A stretch of 16,363 nucleotides of DNA, from assembly GCA_903924715.1 (NCBI GenBank), contig CAIYCP010000027.1, positions 1-16,363 on the forward strand. Direction: 5' to 3'. The stretch's first letter is position 1; each line of letters starts with the position of its first letter. The translations under genes and the position numbers were made by a program. Positions 15,084-16,363 of the stretch are shown here, piece by piece. Source of the DNA: an uncultured beta proteobacterium (GTDB lineage Bacteria; Pseudomonadota; Gammaproteobacteria; Burkholderiales; Burkholderiaceae_B). The notes under the pieces were generated by a model. It had not been told where the DNA came from and made no database searches. It was given only the letters and a program-made list of their open reading frames with translations.

Positions 15084-16076
15084 CTATTCGTCGATCTTAA
15101 TATTACGAGCGCGTATCAAATTACCCCAGCGCTCGTTTTCAGCGGCTAGATATTTTTGAACATCGCCATGCGACATTGGTGGCGATGGTACAAAACCAAT
15201 TTTGACCATCCCCTCTTGATACTCGCGCGTTGCGAGCGCCTTGTCAGTCATCGCTTTAATTTTTGCCGCGATGGGTTCGGGCGTATCTTTTTGAACCACT
15301 AAGCCGTACCAAACAATCGCCCGAAAGCCAGGAAAAAATTCAGCAACGGTCGGTATGTCAGGCAAGGCCGTCAGGCGTTGATCAGACGTCACTGCCAAGG
15401 CGCGTAGACGACCATTGGCGATCTCGCCCACTGCCATCGCGTGATCCGCCATTATAAAATCAAGCTGACCTCCTAAAACATCCATCAAGGCCTGCGCACT
15501 AATTTTGTAAGCGGCATGGGTGGCCTGAAAGCCCCCCTCTTGCTTAAGCATCTCGCCACTCAAGTGCAAGGTGCTACCCGTTCCGGGTGAACCAAAATTT
15601 AAGCCACCTGGTTTTGTTTTTGCATAGGCAAAAAACTCAGGCAATGTTTTGGCAGGATTATCTGAGCGCACCACCGCGATCAGGGGAAATTCTCCTAGCA
15701 CCGACAACATATTGAAGTCTTTTGCAGGATCAAAAGGTAATTTTTTATAAAGTAGCGGGCTTAAGACCACGGTAGAGCCTGCTGCAACAAACAAGTTGTA
15801 GCCATCAGAGGCGCCACGTGCAATTTGCCCTGCTGCCAAAATGGTATTGGCGCCCGGTCGATTTTCAACAATCACCTGTACGCCGGGTTCTTTGACTAAC
15901 AATTGCGCCAGCAAGCGCGCCATTTGATCCGTGCTACCACCCGGCGCAAAGGGCACCACGATACGAAGCGGCTTCTCTGGAAAAGCCGCCTGCACAGGCA
16001 GCAGTGCTGACAAACTCAGGCAAAGCAGCGCGCTTAACCAACCAAGCATTCGCGCAGGGATTGAATTGAACAACAT
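15084..16076 (-). CDS. Bug-family (TctC-like) periplasmic solute-binding protein
   Basis: This 330-residue Bug receptor has a signal peptide over about residues 1-30 (arginine before a leucine-rich core, cleavage after QAA). Family blocks are EKPLRIVVPFAPGGSTDQM, VIVENRPGANTI, ARGASDGYNLF, AAYKISAQALM and IVWYGLVVQKDTP. Departures from the pattern are GASDGYN instead of APDGYT, AAYKIS instead of PYKGS, and VVQKDTP instead of MAPAGTP, so the ligand pocket probably differs from the other copies. GGGAG about 8 bases before the ATG supports the start. It lies 81 bases downstream of another Bug gene on the same strand and converges on the SMP-30-like gene. No enzyme gene is attached to it inside the window. 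Confidence 0.93.
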   Translation of the reverse strand: MLFNSIPARMLGWLSALLCLSLSALLPVQAAFPEKPLRIVVPFAPGGSTDQMARLLAQLLVKEPGVQVIVENRPGANTILAAGQIARGASDGYNLFVAAGSTVVLSPLLYKKLPFDPAKDFNMLSVLGEFPLIAVVRSDNPAKTLPEFFAYAKTKPGGLNFGSPGTGSTLHLSGEMLKQEGGFQATHAAYKISAQALMDVLGGQLDFIMADHAMAVGEIANGRLRALAVTSDQRLTALPDIPTVAEFFPGFRAIVWYGLVVQKDTPEPIAAKIKAMTDKALATREYQEGMVKIGFVPSPPMSHGDVQKYLAAENERWGNLIRARNIKIDE

Positions 16077-16157
16077 AGGTTTGTCTCCCGATTAGTCAAC
16101 GATGACCATTATTTTTATTGGGATAGTTGTACCACTTTGTCGCGTATTTTTGGGGTA

Positions 16158-16363
16158 TTACTCGGGTTCGATCCCGCGCGCCTTGACCAGCGCTGACCAT
16201 TTAGTGATTTCTGCGCGAATAAAGTCGCGTTGTTCGGCAGGCGTACTTAGGATCGGGTCCATGCCCTGCTCAAACAAGCTCTTCGCGATCTCTGGCTGAC
16301 CCATCGCCTGATGAATTTCTGCGTTGAGTCTGTTCACAATCGCAATAGGTGTCTGGGGTGGGG
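16158..16363 (-). CDS. Bug-family solute-binding protein, C-terminal fragment (5' end beyond window)
   Basis: Reading leftward from the right edge, an open frame of about 67 codons ends at a TAA (plus-strand TTA at 16158-16160). It starts PPQTPIAIVNRLNAEIHQAM, continues with MDPILSTPAEQRDFIRAEI, and ends KWSALVKARGIEPE. This is the characteristic C-terminus of Bug receptors: the GTPxxIVxRLN helix, the GxxPxxxTPxEF segment, and the final WxxxVKxxGI. It has no start codon in view because the gene runs off the edge. It is a tandem neighbour of the Bug gene at 15084-16076, which starts 81 bases downstream. Confidence 0.85.
   Translation of the reverse strand, partial: PPQTPIAIVNRLNAEIHQAMGQPEIAKSLFEQGMDPILSTPAEQRDFIRAEITKWSALVKARGIEPE

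Noticed and set aside
16102..16299. 65-codon plus-strand frame at the right end
   Set aside because: It is antisense to the C-terminal part of a Bug gene that reads off the right edge; the minus-strand frame has clear family motifs.

Overview
The window looks like a chromosomal stretch from a betaproteobacterium of the order Burkholderiales, with an Alcaligenaceae/Comamonadaceae-like gene repertoire. The main reason is the density of Bug-type (TctC-family) periplasmic solute receptors: five complete genes and one cut off at the right edge within 16 kb. They lie among CoA-transferase, crotonase, Asp/Glu-racemase-like and AtuA-like genes. By eye the base composition is near 50-55% GC, lower than typical Bordetella. 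I do not name a genus. No rRNA, tRNA, CRISPR, insertion sequence, phage gene or recognisable transcription regulator was seen, and coding density is very high.

Layout, left to right. Positions 1-362 (+) are the C-terminal end of an FMN/Fe-S glutamate-synthase-like protein. It converges on 369-1265 (-), an NMT1/SsuA-like solute-binding-fold protein with no signal peptide. A Bug receptor follows at 1391-2383 (+), ending at a strong hairpin at 2385-2411. The block 2454-7202 (-) is one probable catabolic transcription unit. In transcription order it reads Bug receptor, class III CoA-transferase, Asp/Glu-racemase-family protein, crotonase, medium-chain (MDR) oxidoreductase. A second crotonase, 7392-8174 (+), is divergent from it. 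A racemase/arylmalonate-decarboxylase-like gene and a small exported EF-hand protein form a pair at 8171-9318 (-), divergent from another Bug gene at 9361-10347 (+). An exported alpha/beta hydrolase, 10356-11240 (-), is divergent from a four-gene (+) operon at 11444-15069: Bug receptor, AtuA/DUF1446 protein, DUF4387 protein, SMP-30/gluconolactonase-like protein. The right end holds two tandem (-) Bug genes, 15084-16076 and 16158 to the edge.

Inferred joint function: the region reads as an accessory carboxylic-acid catabolism block. Bug receptors would capture organic acids in the periplasm, and the adjacent enzymes would activate them as CoA thioesters, isomerise, hydrate or reduce them, or open lactones. 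No TctA/TctB membrane genes are present, so the receptors must either share a transporter encoded elsewhere or act as sensors. The two units most worth experimental attention are Bug-AtuA-DUF4387-SMP30 and Bug-CoA-transferase-racemase-crotonase-MDR. In the second unit and its divergent neighbour, several enzymes lack the textbook catalytic residues, so the chemistry cannot be read off the family names.
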